A DNA stretch of 64,000 nt from Axinella damicornis (Eukaryota; Porifera; Demospongiae; Axinellida; Axinellidae): assembly GCA_963931865.1 (NCBI GenBank), contig OZ007517.1, forward strand, positions 9,682,038-9,746,037, read 5' to 3'. Under the pieces are notes generated by a model. The model saw only the letters and a list, made by a program, of their open reading frames with translations. It did no database searches and was not told the origin of the DNA. Shown in pieces: positions 1 to 10,578 of the stretch (its first letter is position 1; each line of letters begins with the position of its first letter). Position numbers and translations under genes: made by a program.

Positions 1-18
1 GAACTCTACATCCGCTGA
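1..18 (+). pseudogene. Last codons of an upstream copy of the fibrinogen-like gene (partial)
   Basis: The first 18 bases read E-L-Y-I-R-stop, identical to the C-terminus of the two complete fibrinogen-like genes at 4955-6004 and 11724-12776. The sequence after the stop continues like their 3' flanks (GCTTTAGCATTAATTTTGTAG). The tandem family therefore extends leftwards out of the window. Whether the copy outside is intact cannot be seen. Confidence 0.75.
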
Positions 19-530
19 CCTCGTACGCTTGCTTATGTAGTGTACCCTTTATTAGCTTTAGCATTAATTTTGTAGTATGTAGTCTTAACACTGTTTGAAA
101 TAACCAGCTCCTGTACTGCATAAATGCCAAGACTGACATATATTGACTACGTTGCATGACTGATGGTGCCAAGTGTAACATAGCTATGTTAGAGCATGTA
201 CAGTGCTCACACTGTTCTCCACATGTCCACCAGCGTCCATGTACGTGCGTCACCACACGTGCCTTTCCCCACGTTAGTAGTGCAAGCAACAAATGCTGGG
301 ATGAGAAGCTTTACTTGGTACGAGGCTGCTATAAGACAATATTGATTTTGGTTAGGCCTTACTATAATATATAGTAATCAACACTGGTGACATCATGACA
401 CAATGAGTTGTTCTTCGGACAGGCAATCTACAGTCCTTGATGTGGATAGCCCCAGGCTATTCTCAGACTAGCCGGAAAGGAAATAGTGACATTCAAAATC
501 TATGTATCTATTCTAGCTATGAATTTATTC
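19..530 (+). repeat. 3'-flank module of the fibrinogen-like gene family
   Basis: This non-coding stretch is repeated with small changes at 3900-4320 (the part with GATGAGAAGCTTTACTTGGTA and ATCAACACTGGTGACATCATG) and, for its first half, after the genes at 6005-6290 and 12777-13140. It marks the repeating unit of the tandem array. No gene is seen in it. Confidence 0.7.
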
Positions 531-637
531 GTCACATCAGCAATTAGCCTCGTTCCCAGGACTGAGACGGCCTAGCAAGCACAACTGTATTACCATGATT
601 TGTATTAGACAGTCTGGCTCTGTAGCACAGTCTTCAG

Positions 638-688
638 TAGTCTCGGTACCAGACTCCCAACCCTTTTGGGAGTCTGGTTCCGAGACTA
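638..688. mobile_element. Short palindromic element, family B (TAGTCTCGG...CCGAGACTA)
   Basis: A 51-bp near-perfect palindrome with ends TAGTCTCGGTACCAGACTC and its complement. Relatives with the same ends lie at 15654-15700 and 38998-39090, and degraded ones at 6628-6664 and 13559-13597. Dispersed copies with shared termini but different lengths suggest a very short foldback or MITE-like element. Confidence 0.6.
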
Positions 689-793
689 AGTTTTCAGATG
701 CTGTCATTTCTGTCTGTTTCAGATATCTCTGCAATGTTTTTGTACGGATATTGAGCTGGCTACCTATGAGATACTGATGTATTATTATTATAG

Positions 794-1071
794 CAAGGGG
801 GTGACACTCCCATACACGCTGTAGTCAGAGCTGCGACCGGGGTTATCAGCGAATCTTGACCCCGTATACTAAGGAAAGGCTGCAGTCGCTATGCATTCTT
901 CCGTATACTATCGGTGGTCAAGCGGTCAACGGCTGAAATACAGCGCAGTCAAACGGTCAGCGTCATTTTGCGATTCGATCAAGCGGTCAAGCAGCAAAAA
1001 TGATAGTCAAGATTTCTTGACCCCGGTCGCAGCTCTGACTACAGCGTCAATGGGCTGAGTGTCACCCCCTT
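794..1071. mobile_element. MITE family C with long terminal inverted repeats
   Basis: Left end AAGGGGGTGACACTCCCAT is followed by GCTGTAGTCAGAGCTGCGACC. The right end carries the complements in reverse order (GGTCGCAGCTCTGACTACAGC, then GTGTCACCCCCTT). The interior repeats GGTCAAGCGGTCAA-type words. A second copy of the family is at 61126-61380. No coding capacity, so it is non-autonomous. Confidence 0.75.
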
Positions 1072-1504
1072 ATGTTCATGCATCATTGACCAGGCTACCC
1101 CTATACCATGGTGTGGACATCTTAAGGTAGGAAGCACGGCATCGGCGAAATCGCGCAATTTTGCTCATGAATAATTAATGAGATGACGTCACTTGCATAC
1201 GGTTATTTAGAGTTATTCATCTGTTTACGTTTTCCCATGGCGGCAACCGGAATAAACAAGGGGGGCTTCTTTCTTTGATGCGGCTAGCGGCCCTTTCGAG
1301 TTTCAAATCGGTACTCTGATGTGGCCGTGCGGTACTTTGAAGATTTGTAGAAGCTATTCTAGCTGATTGAATGTGGCGATGGGCTATCTGTGTGTGAATA
1401 GCTAGGTGGAGTGAGCAGGAATGTTTGTGGGTCTGCTGAAGTGGCCGAAGAACAGCCTGGAAAGTGAACAGCCTCCGACAGCTCCCTGGCCAAGGTACTC
1501 TAGA

Positions 1505-2056
1505 CTAGAGAGTTGACCTTTCGGCATTACAGGCCCCGCCCATTTTCGTGTTAGGGCGAATTTGGCTGGTTTGGTAGCTGGACTGGGCTGGTGAGAGGGA
1601 GTAGATGTGTGGCCAAAACTCGGTAACCGAGAGGTGAACGTGGAAAAGCATCCCTATTTTTGCAGGGGGTAGGTTGACCTTTTGGAAACTGGCCTTGGCT
1701 TGAGTCGGTTTTAGTTGGTGTGCGTGGAATTTTTTTTGAAAGCCTAGGGTAGCCAAATCTCTGTTTTTGAGGGTGGCAGTGAGTTTTGGGCTGTAGCCTG
1801 CAAGTGAGGAGAGCAGGTGGTAAATCCATCCGTAGTTTTGGGGCCTGTTTTGTGTGTGTATTGATGATGGGGTCAGAGTGTGGGTGGGGCCTTGGAGAGG
1901 GTCCAAATTTTCAGTTTCGTAGAGGGCCTTAAAATTGAGTTTTAGGGCATTTTCAAGCAGAGGGAGCAGTTTGATGCAAAGTATTGCTGAAACTTGTGTA
2001 CGCTTTGATGCTGCCCATTTATCCATCAACTTGGTTTCGGAGATCGCGGTACCCAT
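1505..2056 (-). other. Unrecognised open frame, 183 codons
   Basis: An uninterrupted frame of 183 codons starting M-G-T-A-I-S. I recognise no domain, and composition (Lys, Thr and Ser rich, few Gly) gives no family clue. The flanks are mobile DNA: a MITE to the left and a LINE remnant to the right. It may be part of an unrecognised transposon or a chance frame. It has no visible introns or homologous copy in the window. Confidence 0.2.
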
Positions 2057-2211
2057 GTTTACTACCTTAATTGGGTCTGGAGACTCTGGACTAGCTGTGG
2101 TTGTAACTGTGTCAACAGTGTCCTATTTATAGTGTTTCCTCCTCGGCGTGTATTAGTGTTTCCTCCTCAGCGTGTATATATAGTTATACAGTATATACAG
2201 TCATAAGGACG

Positions 2212-2888
2212 TTGTGCAAAGTGTACAGACTATGCATGCCCCCCCCCCGTAAATCCCAATCCACACCCCCCCCCCCCCCCCCCCCCCCAGCCCTAAGCCT
2301 CTTCCTAGCCCTGTTCACCTACAACACTCCCAATCCTCCCTCCCAAAAACTCCTACCACTCAATCTACTCCCGGCCCCTCAAGTTGTAGTTTTTTTGTGC
2401 AATGTACCCAGGCATCTCAGCATTGACGAAGTACAAACCAAACTCTCATCTGAGTTGGATGGATGTAGCATAACGCAACCCCCTACGAGACTCTACTTTC
2501 ACTGGCTCCAAGAAATTCCTGAAAATTTGTTGCCATAATCTAGACAAGTGTAACTCTCTAGACAAAGCTCTGAAATCACAACCCCATCTACCATGGTTCC
2601 TTAGCCTATACCCGCCTCGTAGACCTAGCAAAAGTGACAGGGTGCAGCTTACACAGTACTCCTTTTTATTGCAACGCCCCCAACCCCTAATGAGCCCCCC
2701 ATTGCCCACCAAAGACACCAACCCTCAGAAATCTCCAGAACCACAAACCTCCCAAATTCCACCGCTGATGAGCCTCCAACTCCCACCACTCCCAGCCCAG
2801 ACACTTCGGCCCACCCTCATTCCTTGGTTTCCCCCCGACCAGCAAGTCCAACAAAGAAAATTGAGATAGGACTTTGGAACGTACGGGG
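2212..2888 (+). mobile_element. Non-LTR retrotransposon remnant (end of ORF1, start of ORF2)
   Basis: On the + strand a Pro-rich frame with poly-C encodes V-V-F-L-C-N-V-P-R-H-L-S, which looks like the start of an ORF1 RNA-binding or basic region. It is broken by a stop at 2536. Further on, at 2858-2888, the frame K-I-E-I-G-L-W-N-V-R-G resembles the first strand of the AP-endonuclease domain that opens LINE ORF2. Right after this the sequence runs into a 30-base G run and homology ends. I read it as a truncated dead LINE. The exact clade is not assignable. Confidence 0.45.
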
Positions 2889-2890
2889 GT

Positions 2891-2921
<31 letters not shown>
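2891..2921. repeat. Poly-G run
   Basis: An unbroken run of about 30 G that terminates the LINE remnant. Similar C or G runs of 15-45 bases are at 2266-2288, 3610-3647, 9414-9446, 18771-18798, 18826-18840, 29536-29555, 33397-33439 and 49471-49506. Confidence 0.9.
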
Positions 2922-2922
<1 letters not shown>

Positions 2923-3032
2923 CTTAGGGTTAGCTTACCACGCAATGTGCTCAAGCTCAGGCGGCTGTGACAGGTGCACATGCTGCAGAAACTCTGCTTT
3001 GTTCTGACGATGGTGATCTCACTATGGCTGGT

Positions 3033-3165
3033 CGTTCATTTCAATTTATAAAATGAAAACTGATGAACAGCAATAATATGACAATGTAATGATCCACCAA
3101 TAGCTAACTAGGAGAAAAAGCATCCTCCGTGCATGAACAAAAGGGGGAAAATGAAGAAAAGAAAG
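3033..3165. repeat. Shared array module (three copies)
   Basis: The block TTTCATTTCAATTTATAAAA through CATGAACAAAAGG occurs here, at 6355-6465 and at 13206-13330. In the latter two it lies downstream of a complete fibrinogen-like gene. The copy here shows that the region 1-4400 is a further, rearranged unit of the tandem array. From 3165 to 4330 I see no gene, only a 38-base C run (3610-3647) and the repeated flank module. Confidence 0.65.
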
Positions 3166-3609
3166 ACAATAGTGAAATGGAGGTGTTGTTTCATTCCATA
3201 ATTTGGACAGATTCATTCGTAACTTCTATAAAAATTATACAAAAGGCTGCAATCGTTCCTATTTCACCCAAACTGCTTGTTTTTTTTGTGTCTATATATA
3301 CTGACAGATAAACTGACATACGAACTGTGATGGCAGACATACCAGTCTCACATTGGACTGTGAAACATGATACTACCTGGGAATGCTGCATGTTGTTGAT
3401 GCACGTATATAGGTCTGGAGGGGGGCAGTTCTAGCAACCTGGCTATCTCAGTGCAGCAGCTGCTCCATGCCATTGAGTGTGCGTGTGCCCAGGGTCACGC
3501 CTCCTGCTCGGGCGGACGCTCTGCTCCTGCATATGTAAAACAAGACCACCTCCTGGACTGCATCATGGTCTATGTTACCAGGTCTATGTTACCAGGTCAG
3601 CATCCTCAG

Positions 3610-3647
<38 letters not shown>

Positions 3648-4334
3648 ACGCACACACGTACACACACTTAGTAGTTTTGGTCAAAATTAAGGATTGTCAA
3701 AAACACTTGTGGGTACATTCTGTACTACAAGACTAGCCATGTACTGTCGAGGTCTTCTCACCCCAGCCTGGTAAACTCATTACGTGCAGTGACGTGCCTG
3801 GATGTTGGATGGATGTGTGAAGGAGTGGCAGCAGATTCTTGGAAACACCACAATTAATGTGCTACCGATGAGTGACTGAGCAGTCGACATCATGGCTCGG
3901 GTTGAAGAAGGCTGCCCCAGAGCTGTACAGAAGGAATGTGCCGCTCCTCCACATGTCCACCAGCGTTCGTATGTTACTACACGTGACAAGTTTTACCAGT
4001 GCAAGCAACAGATGCTGGGATGAGAAGCTTTACTTGGTACGCGGCTGCTATAAGACAACATTCGTTTTGGTTAGCCTTACTATAATAGTAATCAACACTG
4101 GTGACATCATGACACAATGAGTTGTTCTCCGGACAGGCAATCTACAGTCCTTGACGTGGATGGCCCCAGGCTATTCTCAGACTAGGAGAGAAAATAGTGA
4201 CATTCAAAGCCTATCTATTTAACTGATCTATCTATTTAACTGATCTACCTATTTAACTGATATATGTATCTATTCTAGCTATGAATTTATTTGTCACATC
4301 AGCCGTACTTTGAATGTAACATGAACTGTTTCGT

Positions 4335-4347
4335 GTTGCCTAGCAAC
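4335..4347. promoter_or_regulatory. Candidate X-box (RFX binding site)
   Basis: GTTGCCTAGCAAC is an inverted-repeat X-box fitting the RFX consensus RYYNYY-N1-3-RRNRAC. It lies about 540 bp upstream of the TATA box of the first complete fibrinogen-like gene. The equivalent position in the other array unit (about 566) is degraded. Function is untested, but an RFX gene lies in this window at 41953-57825. Confidence 0.4.
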
Positions 4348-4433
4348 CACAACAGTATTACCATGGAAACACTGATTGGGTGCAGCAGGCAATTTTGTCT
4401 GTAAAGAATTTTATAGGGATTATGATGAGACAG

Positions 4434-4798
4434 GCAGCTGCTTGTGAGGGATTACGATGGCAGGTGGAGAGTAGTATACTACAACTAACAAACCACATGC
4501 ATGCAGCGCAGAGGGGGAGTTGAGACCAGCAGCTGCTTGTGAGGGATTCCGATGGCAGGTGGAGAGTAGTATACTACAACTAACAAACCACATGCATGCA
4601 GCGCAGAGGGGGAGTTGAGACCAGCAGCTGCTTGTGAGGGATTACGATGGCCGGTGGAGAGTAGTATACTACAACTAACAAACCACATGCATGCAGCGCA
4701 GAGGGGGAGTTGAGACTGGCAGCTGCTTGTGAGGGATTACGATGGCCGGTGGAGAGTAGTATACTACAACTAACAAACCACATGCATGCAGCGCAGAT
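4434..4798. repeat. 95-bp minisatellite, four copies
   Basis: Four tandem copies of a 95-bp unit containing GCAGCTGCTTGTGAGGGATT and CATGCATGCAGCGCAG, starting at 4434, 4529, 4624 and 4719. Differences are single bases. The array ends about 80 bp before the TATA box of the gene at 4955, so it could hold upstream promoter elements. The other complete gene copy lacks it. Confidence 0.9.
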
Positions 4799-4880
4799 CT
4801 TGTGTAGGATCATCCATCAGATAATGGTGCAGGTAATCACGCCATTCCTGTGCTGGTATGGGGAAGAGGTTCTGGGAGAG

Positions 4881-4888
4881 TATAAATA
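4881..4888 (+). promoter_or_regulatory. TATA box of fibrinogen-like copy 1
   Basis: TATAAATA, 74 bp before the ATG at 4955. The context GGGAG(A/G)GTATAAATAAGA is conserved in front of the other copies at 10493 and 11007, which supports it as the core promoter. Confidence 0.65.
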
Positions 4889-4954
4889 AGAATCATCTTT
4901 GCTTCCAGTATCCAAAGTCTAGATTACCACTGCAAGACGAAACACAACTGCAAG

Positions 4955-6004
4955 ATGTTTTTGCTGGCCCTCATAGCTATCCTAGCTCTAGTCTCTCTTC
5001 CCACTTCCTCTGCCAGCCAGGGAGACAACACTGTCCTCCCTCTCTCCTACCCACCCAGAGTGATCAACAGCACGCAACAAGGCTGCCCTCAGGATGATGT
5101 GCGAGAAGCAGTACGAAATGCAATAATCCAGGACATTCGAAATTCGACACGCAATACCATAATACCAAGTCTTTTTTGCTCTCTTGGTCAAAACCAGGAC
5201 TACCCTGCAGCCTCTTGCAGTGAAATCCCCACCAGCTGCTCCTCTGGTCACTACTGGGTCAGGAGCTCCAACGGCACTGCAGTGCAGGTGTACTGTGACC
5301 TGGATAGAGTGTGTGGCTGCAACAGCACTGGAGGGTGGACTCGTGTAATCAACGTAAACTACACAGATGATCCATCCCAGCCGTGCCCAGGGGAGTGGTT
5401 CCCAATAACTTACGACACCGAACCGACAAGGCTGTGCGGAAGGACCGGCAGCATTGCACAATGTGTCTCGGCTCTGTTCAGCACTTATGGCATCCGTTAC
5501 AGGCACGTATGTGGGAGAGTGATAGGCTTTGCAGACGAGTCACCAGATGCTTTTGGACATGGTGTCGGACAGAGCATAGAAGGCGCTTATGTGGATGGGG
5601 TGTCCCTAACGCATGGACTTCCTGGAGCAAGGCAGCACATCTGGACCTTTGCTGCCGGGCTTTTGGAGACTGTTAGTTCTATTGCCCCAGTTTACTCTTG
5701 TCCCTGTGTGAGTGAAACAGCCAGTCCCTCCTACGTGGGAGAAAACTACTTTTGCGAGAGTGGGAACTCTGGCTCAGTATGGCCCAGTGTACTCCATGCA
5801 AGCGACCCACTCTGGGACGGTCAGGGCTGTGGAAACCCTCCCTGCTGTGACTTAGACTCCGGACCACCTGGAGTGACTGCTCCCTGGTTCTGTAGGCAGC
5901 TGCCTCAGGTCACCTCTGATGATCTTGAAGTTCGCATTTGTGGCAATCAACAGACAGGTGATGAGGATACCCCCCTTCAACTTGTTGAACTCTACATCCG
6001 CTGA
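4955..6004 (+). CDS. Secreted cysteine-rich fibrinogen-like protein, copy 1 (349 aa)
   Basis: Single-exon gene. Residues 1-20 form a signal peptide (hydrophobic LLALIAILALVSLP, then small residues), so the product is secreted. Around residues 88-130 the pattern C-S-E-I-P-T-S-C-S-S-G-H-Y-W-V-R-S-S-N-G, then V-Y-C-D-L, is the start of a fibrinogen-like fold (compare intelectins and ficolins). The remaining 220 residues are Cys-rich, with C-G-N-P-P-C-C and a C-terminal D-L-E-V-R-I-C-G...L-Q-L-V-E-L-Y-I-R block. The canonical fibrinogen C-terminal half is not recognisable. Several N-glycosylation sequons occur (N-S-T, N-G-T, N-Y-T). A TATA box lies 74 bp upstream. Two further copies in the window are nearly identical, showing recent tandem duplication. 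A role as an extracellular lectin or immune or matrix protein is an inference only. Confidence 0.85.
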   Translation: MFLLALIAILALVSLPTSSASQGDNTVLPLSYPPRVINSTQQGCPQDDVREAVRNAIIQDIRNSTRNTIIPSLFCSLGQNQDYPAASCSEIPTSCSSGHYWVRSSNGTAVQVYCDLDRVCGCNSTGGWTRVINVNYTDDPSQPCPGEWFPITYDTEPTRLCGRTGSIAQCVSALFSTYGIRYRHVCGRVIGFADESPDAFGHGVGQSIEGAYVDGVSLTHGLPGARQHIWTFAAGLLETVSSIAPVYSCPCVSETASPSYVGENYFCESGNSGSVWPSVLHASDPLWDGQGCGNPPCCDLDSGPPGVTAPWFCRQLPQVTSDDLEVRICGNQQTGDEDTPLQLVELYIR

Positions 6005-7030
6005 ACTTGTATGCTCGCTCTTTACTAGCTTTAGCATTAATTTTGTAGTATATAGCTATGTAGCTAGTGTTTGAAATAACCAGCTCCTGTACTCTAGCTA
6101 CATCCACTGAAGAAGTCGTATGCTTGCTTGTATTGTATACCCTTTGCTAGCTTTAGCATTAATTTTGTAGTATAGACTTTACCCTGTTTGAAATAACCAA
6201 GCAGTTCCTGTACTGCCATAGACTACTTTGTATACGACTGATGGTGCCAAGTGTAACGTTACTATGTGAGAGCATGTACAGTGATCACACATTAAGGTTT
6301 TTCTTTTTGAGAGACTTAGCTACCTCTGTACAACCCACTCTCCCAACAAATTATTTCATTTCAATTTATAAAATGAAAGCTGATGAACAGCAATAATACA
6401 ATGTCATGATCCACCAATAGCTAACTAGGAGAAAAAGCATCCTCCGTGCATGAACAAAAGGAAAGAAAATAAAGATCCAAGCAGCCTCCCATCCCTCCGT
6501 GACAGGTCAGACACACCGAAGTATGCTGCCTCAGGAGCGTTGGATGGGCATGACTAGTCTCATGGGGCCAGACCCACACGTCAGGTCAACATTCCATCCT
6601 GGGGATAACTGGAATGTAAGCGCATGCCCAGACCCTTCTTCCCCGTGCAAAGGGTCTGGTTCTGAGTGTTTGGGGTCCATAAAAAAATTCCCTTCTGTCA
6701 CCAGCATTATAGCCGCTGCATCGTGGATCTAGCTTGACAAAGCTTAAAGCACCATCACAAGTTGGTTAATACTCTGTATGGGGCAGCTGCCAAAGCTCTA
6801 CCATACCTACTATCAGAACTGTGTCTATAGCTCACTTTCCGTTCAACATTGCCGCAGACTGAATTTTAATTGAAGGTATCAAAGAATTAATGTGGCATTA
6901 GAACTATAACTTCTGTAGTATTCACTACACTATGGGGAACATCAGCACTTTATCTGATCTACATCTGATCATCCGACTCCCTTTTGCCTAATAAGGAACA
7001 ACTTATATGCCTACATCTACCCACATATTC
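6005..7030. other. Gene-free stretch: 3' flank and short palindromes
   Basis: It contains the conserved 3' flank of the fibrinogen-like gene, a second degenerate tail copy near 6090-6130, the shared module at 6355-6465, and a short palindrome at 6628-6664 (CCAGACCCTT...AAGGGTCTGG). The whole stretch is duplicated at 12777-13970. No kinase C-lobe exon was found here although a kinase exon ends at 7035. Confidence 0.6.
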
Positions 7031-7034
7031 TGAC

Positions 7035-7421
7035 CTGTGTGAGGGTGAAGAGGGCAAGGTGTCCAAAACAAAAGATGTCCAGTCTTGGATTGTATCGTGA
7101 GCCTTCATCAAACGCTTCTGGAGGCATGTATACGAATGTCCCAGGGATACGAGTGAGTGTCTGAGCTAGCTGTCCTGGCTGCAGGTTTACGGTACGGGCG
7201 TTTCCAAGATCACTGATCTTTGCTACTAGTGAGGATGTCAGTAGCACATTCCTAGCACTCAGATCTCGATGAATGACAGGAGGGCGCCGAGTGTGCAGGT
7301 ACAGCAATCCCTGTATTACATCTGCCAGCAGTGACCTCTTAAGGGAGAGGGGAAGACCTGGGGCACCCTCCAGCAGGTCATCCAGGCTGCTGTCTAACTT
7401 CTCCATTACCAGTACGGGTTC
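7035..7421 (-). pseudogene. Orphan protein-kinase exon, copy 1
   Basis: A 129-codon exon bounded by an acceptor (GGCCAG before GAA) and a donor (ACACAG|GTCAGA). It encodes the middle of a kinase domain: hinge P-V-L-V-M-E-K, helix D-E region, catalytic loop H-R-D-L-S-A-R-N, the metal motif as D-L-G instead of D-F-G, activation loop ending G-T-F-V-Y-M-P-P-E-A, and D-I-F-C-F-G of helix F. Style is tyrosine-kinase-like. No N-lobe (glycine loop, VAIK lysine) or C-lobe exons were found within several kb on either side, so it is most likely a gene fragment carried by the segmental duplication. Compared with copy 2 it lacks four residues (G-S-T-L) before the hinge. Catalytic residues are otherwise intact. 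Confidence 0.7.
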
Positions 7422-7463
7422 CTGGCCTAGCTAGCATATGCAGACTTGCTTCTGCTCCTCTGC

Positions 7464-7526
7464 CATGGGCCCAGTGGCAAGAGCATTTGACTGGTATTCA
7501 GAACGTCTTAATTGCATGGGTTCGAA
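7464..7526 (+). mobile_element. tRNA-like sequence (tRNA-derived SINE head)
   Basis: AGTGGCAAGAGC resembles a pol III A box and GGTTCGAATCC is a perfect B box. A five-pair anticodon-like stem (TTTGA/TCAGA) encloses a seven-base loop. The acceptor ends do not pair and the variable region is long, so a functional tRNA is unlikely. A tRNA-derived SINE remnant fits better. A duplicated copy is at 14400-14470 with a mutated B box. Confidence 0.5.
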
Positions 7527-7637
7527 TCCTAGAATTTTTCTGTAGATTTCCAATTACATCATCTTTCTATTCTGATACAGACAGATACGTGTAGCTCCAA
7601 GATGATTACACTGTGACTACTTTGATTCAAGTCACCA

Positions 7638-7764
7638 CAGCACCAATTTAAAGGGTTTGATTCCAAAAGTTTCCAAGTTGGAAATTAACTGTTCATCTCC
7701 AAGCTTATAGATGATGGTAAATTTACATGTTAATTTCCAACTTGGAAATGAACCTTTGGTGCTG
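7638..7764. mobile_element. Foldback MITE, ends CAGCACCA...TGGTGCTG
   Basis: 127-bp element with terminal inverted repeats CAGCACCA/TGGTGCTG and inner arms AAGTTTCCAAGTTGGAAATT and its complement. A duplicate lies at 14578-14699. The left copy has four extra bases (TTTA) near its left end. Confidence 0.6.
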
Positions 7765-7868
7765 CACGCTATATTAAATTTTAGCACAAACACATGACAT
7801 TGTACAGAACTTCCACAACTCTTATTTTGGTGGGTTTGCTTCAACTGTCTATAGCCTTATATTTGAAG

Positions 7869-8046
7869 TTAGACTCGTTTCCAGGCCTACCCTGTTTGTC
7901 TGTTCTTCGGTTTGCGTTGACAATAATACACGGATGCGGAAGGGTGGAAAAAAACGTTTTTCGCCGCCCTTCTGCATCCGTGCATGCATTATTGTCAACG
8001 CAAACCAAAGAACAGAAAAAAGGGGTAGGCCTGGGAACGAGGCTAA
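7869..8046. mobile_element. Palindromic MITE family A (GCCTCGTTCCCAGG ends)
   Basis: About 178 bp. The left arm starts AGACTCGTTTCCAGGCCTAC and runs through GGTTTGCGTTGACAATAAT and CGGATGCGGAAG. The right arm is the reverse complement and ends GGCCTGGGAACGAGGCTA. It is an almost complete hairpin. The duplicate copy is at 14803-14974. Confidence 0.75.
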
Positions 8047-8169
8047 TTTGAAGTGGTGATACTATACTATGTGAGCAAAAGACTGGGAAAACTGCAGGGG
8101 TCATGATATTACTTTGTACAGCGATGAAAATGAAATAACGTACACTAGATTAGTCCTTTGACATTGCGG

Positions 8170-9408
8170 TCATATTGCTGTAAAACAGCGCCCATCACCA
8201 ATGACGGGTTCTACTCTTGTTTGAGTATACAGCAGAGGATTGTACCCCCATGCTTTGGTGATCATATTCACACAGTCATCCCGACGGTCATAGTAGTCCC
8301 TGCCAGTGTGTAGTCCAGAGGTGCAGGTCTTGCAGTCAAATGCCCCATGGGAATCGACCTGGAAACACGAATAAACGATAGGGTACAAGTTAGTTGTGTA
8401 GCCTCAGTTAGGTCTCTACTTGTATAGACCACTGAATCTATAAACCAGAGTGGTGGCGCTCAGTTAACAACTTAACCTTTGGCCGACATTGCAACTAATT
8501 TTAGTCATCATGAAAGTGAACTCAGCAAGCCAATTGCAAGTAGTATTAAGCTGCCTTATAGTAGAAATCTTGCATATGAATGTCAGCACTAAGGGTCGAC
8601 ATCTGATATTTACCAGTTGGCAGTGCATTACGGGGTTTAGTGCACCGGCCGAGGGCAATGCATAGTACAGCCGATTGCCCGAGAACGCAAACCAGATCTG
8701 TACAAAGTTGGGCAAGTCAATTGCTACTATTTCACGTAAGTTGTACAGGGCATTGTGTGATAGTCGTTGGTTTTGTAGTTGTGGTTTTCAACCTGTTTGC
8801 TGTTTCGAGGATGTAGAACAGGCAAATTATGGGATGCTGGAGGGAGCTTGTGATCTCTGATTTGTAAACGGTTGAGGGTGGTAATGCACGAGCCGAGGTG
8901 AGTGCATTATCCGCCTGAGACCGTTAACTATATTTACCGAGTACACTGCAAACTGGTACAATGTATCTAAACTGCTTAGTGCTACTCACTGGCCCGAAAC
9001 AGCCGTTGGTCTTCGAAACTGTGCACTATCTAGATAATGCACACTAAAGTGTGCATTATGCGATTTACTGTTCAGTCATGTGATCGACTCTGAGGCGTCT
9101 GATTCATTGAGGGTCACGTAGCACTAAGCATTATTAAACCTAGCCTCATTCCCAGGCCTACCCTGTTTTCTGTTCTTTGGTTTGCGTTGACAAATAATAC
9201 ACGATGTGGTAGAGCGGTGAAGAATATCATTCATCATGTGAGTGACGTGAGGTAGACGTGAGGTGGACGTGGAGAAGCCCATTGTTGTTTTAGCAGGTCC
9301 TGAAGCCATTCATCATCCAGTCAGCTCAGTTCGAACACTCTACAGCTAGTCAAGACTCCCAAACGATCTACACAACTTTGTCATCCAGTTTTTATACTCA
9401 TTTGCGGT

Positions 9409-9448
<40 letters not shown>

Positions 9449-9779
9449 GTCCACTTGACATCAATCACAAGATGGATAATGGCAGATAATGGCAGGCCTT
9501 CCCGCCCCGCTCTTCCGCATCCGTGCATTGTATATCAACACAAACTGAAGAACAGAAAAATGGGATAGGCCTGGGAACAAAGCCCCCCATATCACACAGT
9601 AAAAACCGTCATTGGTCTGTGAAGATTATTGTCTGCAGTCACATACGCACCTTGACTGGCGGCCTCCCTGTGATGTGCGCAACAAGGAAGTTCATTGCAA
9701 TGTCTTCACCATTCATGAACTGGGTCACCACGTCTCTGATACTCTGGGGCATCCAGTAGCTGTACAGGTAACTGTAGTA
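8170..9779 (-). pseudogene. Orphan duplicate of EXTL3-like exons 4 and 5
   Basis: Exon 4' is 9779-9651 (43 codons, [12 protein letters not shown]...V-K, then donor GTGCGT) and exon 5' is 8358-8170 (V-D-S-H-G-A-F-D-C...R-C-F-T-A-I-stop). Both have proper splice sites, the same phases and no stops. They match the functional exons at 16972-16844 and 15283-15095 almost residue for residue; one difference is D for Y in G-R-D-Y-Y-D. Exons 1-3 are absent from this copy because its left neighbour is a fibrinogen-like gene. It is either a dead fragment or, if transcripts read through, an alternative pair of terminal exons for EXTL3. Confidence 0.8.
9141..9585. mobile_element. Family A MITE interrupted by other sequence
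   Basis: Left end TAGCCTCATTCCCAGGCCTA at 9141. The matching right end (AGGCCTGGGAACAAAGCC) is at 9567-9585. Between the arms lie about 250 bp including a 33-base C run at 9414-9446. The relative at 16378-16780 has a duplicated left end. Confidence 0.6.
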
Positions 9780-9855
9780 CTGGAGAGGAGAGAGTGTGAT
9801 GACCTCTAGCCTCATTCCCAGACTAGGAGAGGGTATGGAACTCGGACGTGATGGT

Positions 9856-9869
9856 GTTACCGTGGCAAC
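9856..9869. promoter_or_regulatory. X-box-like motif
   Basis: GTTACCGTGGCAAC fits the RFX site consensus with a two-base spacer. The duplicated copy at 17049-17062 is identical and sits in intron 3 of the EXTL3-like gene. Occupancy is unknown. Confidence 0.3.
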
Positions 9870-10190
9870 AGGAAACACTCATGATATTCAATAGGGGTGC
9901 CAACAGTGAGAAATGAATCAACATGCAGAAAGACATCTAGGATGTAGCTGGAAGACCTGAATACAGTGGAACCTAGCGTACCCTTTGGACCCAACCATGC
10001 AGTTTCAGCACAATTATTATGCGTTTGTCTAACTGCATGATAGCGATCACGACGGTGTAGTCAGAATCTTTGTAGGCCTTTCCTGCGAGCTATGAGGTTT
10101 GGATTGATTAGATTAGTTACGCGGCACAATTTTTCCCCTACCAGGAGTGTAAAGGAGTGTAACAATTACAAACTACCATTACAACAACCT

Positions 10191-10470
10191 GAGAGTGTGT
10201 GGATATTATCCACACACTCTCACTCCTGCACATGCTAATCATCACAGCGAGCTGGAACACTGTGGTTTAATTATAAGACAGGCAGACAGTAGTTTATTCT
10301 GAGAGGCACTTCTATCCACACACTCTCACTCCTGAACATGCCACTCCTGAGCTGGTATGAGGAGGTTCTCGCACTAGCCTTTCACACCTCATTAGGCAGA
10401 CAGTAGTTTATTCTGAGAAGCACTTATATCCACACACTCTCACTCCTGCACATGCCACTCCTGAGCTGGT
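10191..10470. repeat. Palindrome and repeats upstream of fibrinogen-like copy 2
   Basis: GAGAGTGTGTGGATA at 10191 is followed immediately by its inverted complement. The motif ATCCACACACTCTCACTCCTG then recurs at about 10313 and 10428, each within a larger repeat containing GGCAGACAGTAGTTTATTCTG. This is the proximal upstream region of copy 2. The rest of 9990-10190 shows nothing recognisable. Confidence 0.6.
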
Positions 10471-10492
10471 ATAAGGAAGAGGTTTTGGGGTG

Positions 10493-10500
10493 TATAAATA
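10493..10500 (+). promoter_or_regulatory. TATA box of fibrinogen-like copy 2
   Basis: TATAAATA 79 bp before the ATG at 10579, in the conserved promoter context shared with copies 1 and 3. Confidence 0.55.
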
Positions 10501-10578
10501 AGATGCATCTTTGCCAGTTGCAGAAGTAGCTTCCAGCATCCAAAGACCTACCTCTGCAAGACGAAGCATAATCGCAGG

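Noticed and set aside
4988..5506. 172-codon open frame antisense to fibrinogen-like copy 1
   Set aside because: Shadow of the real gene. It is not preserved as one frame in copy 3.
7464..7526. Functional tRNA-Thr gene
   Set aside because: The acceptor ends do not pair, the T stem has a mismatch and the variable region is too long.
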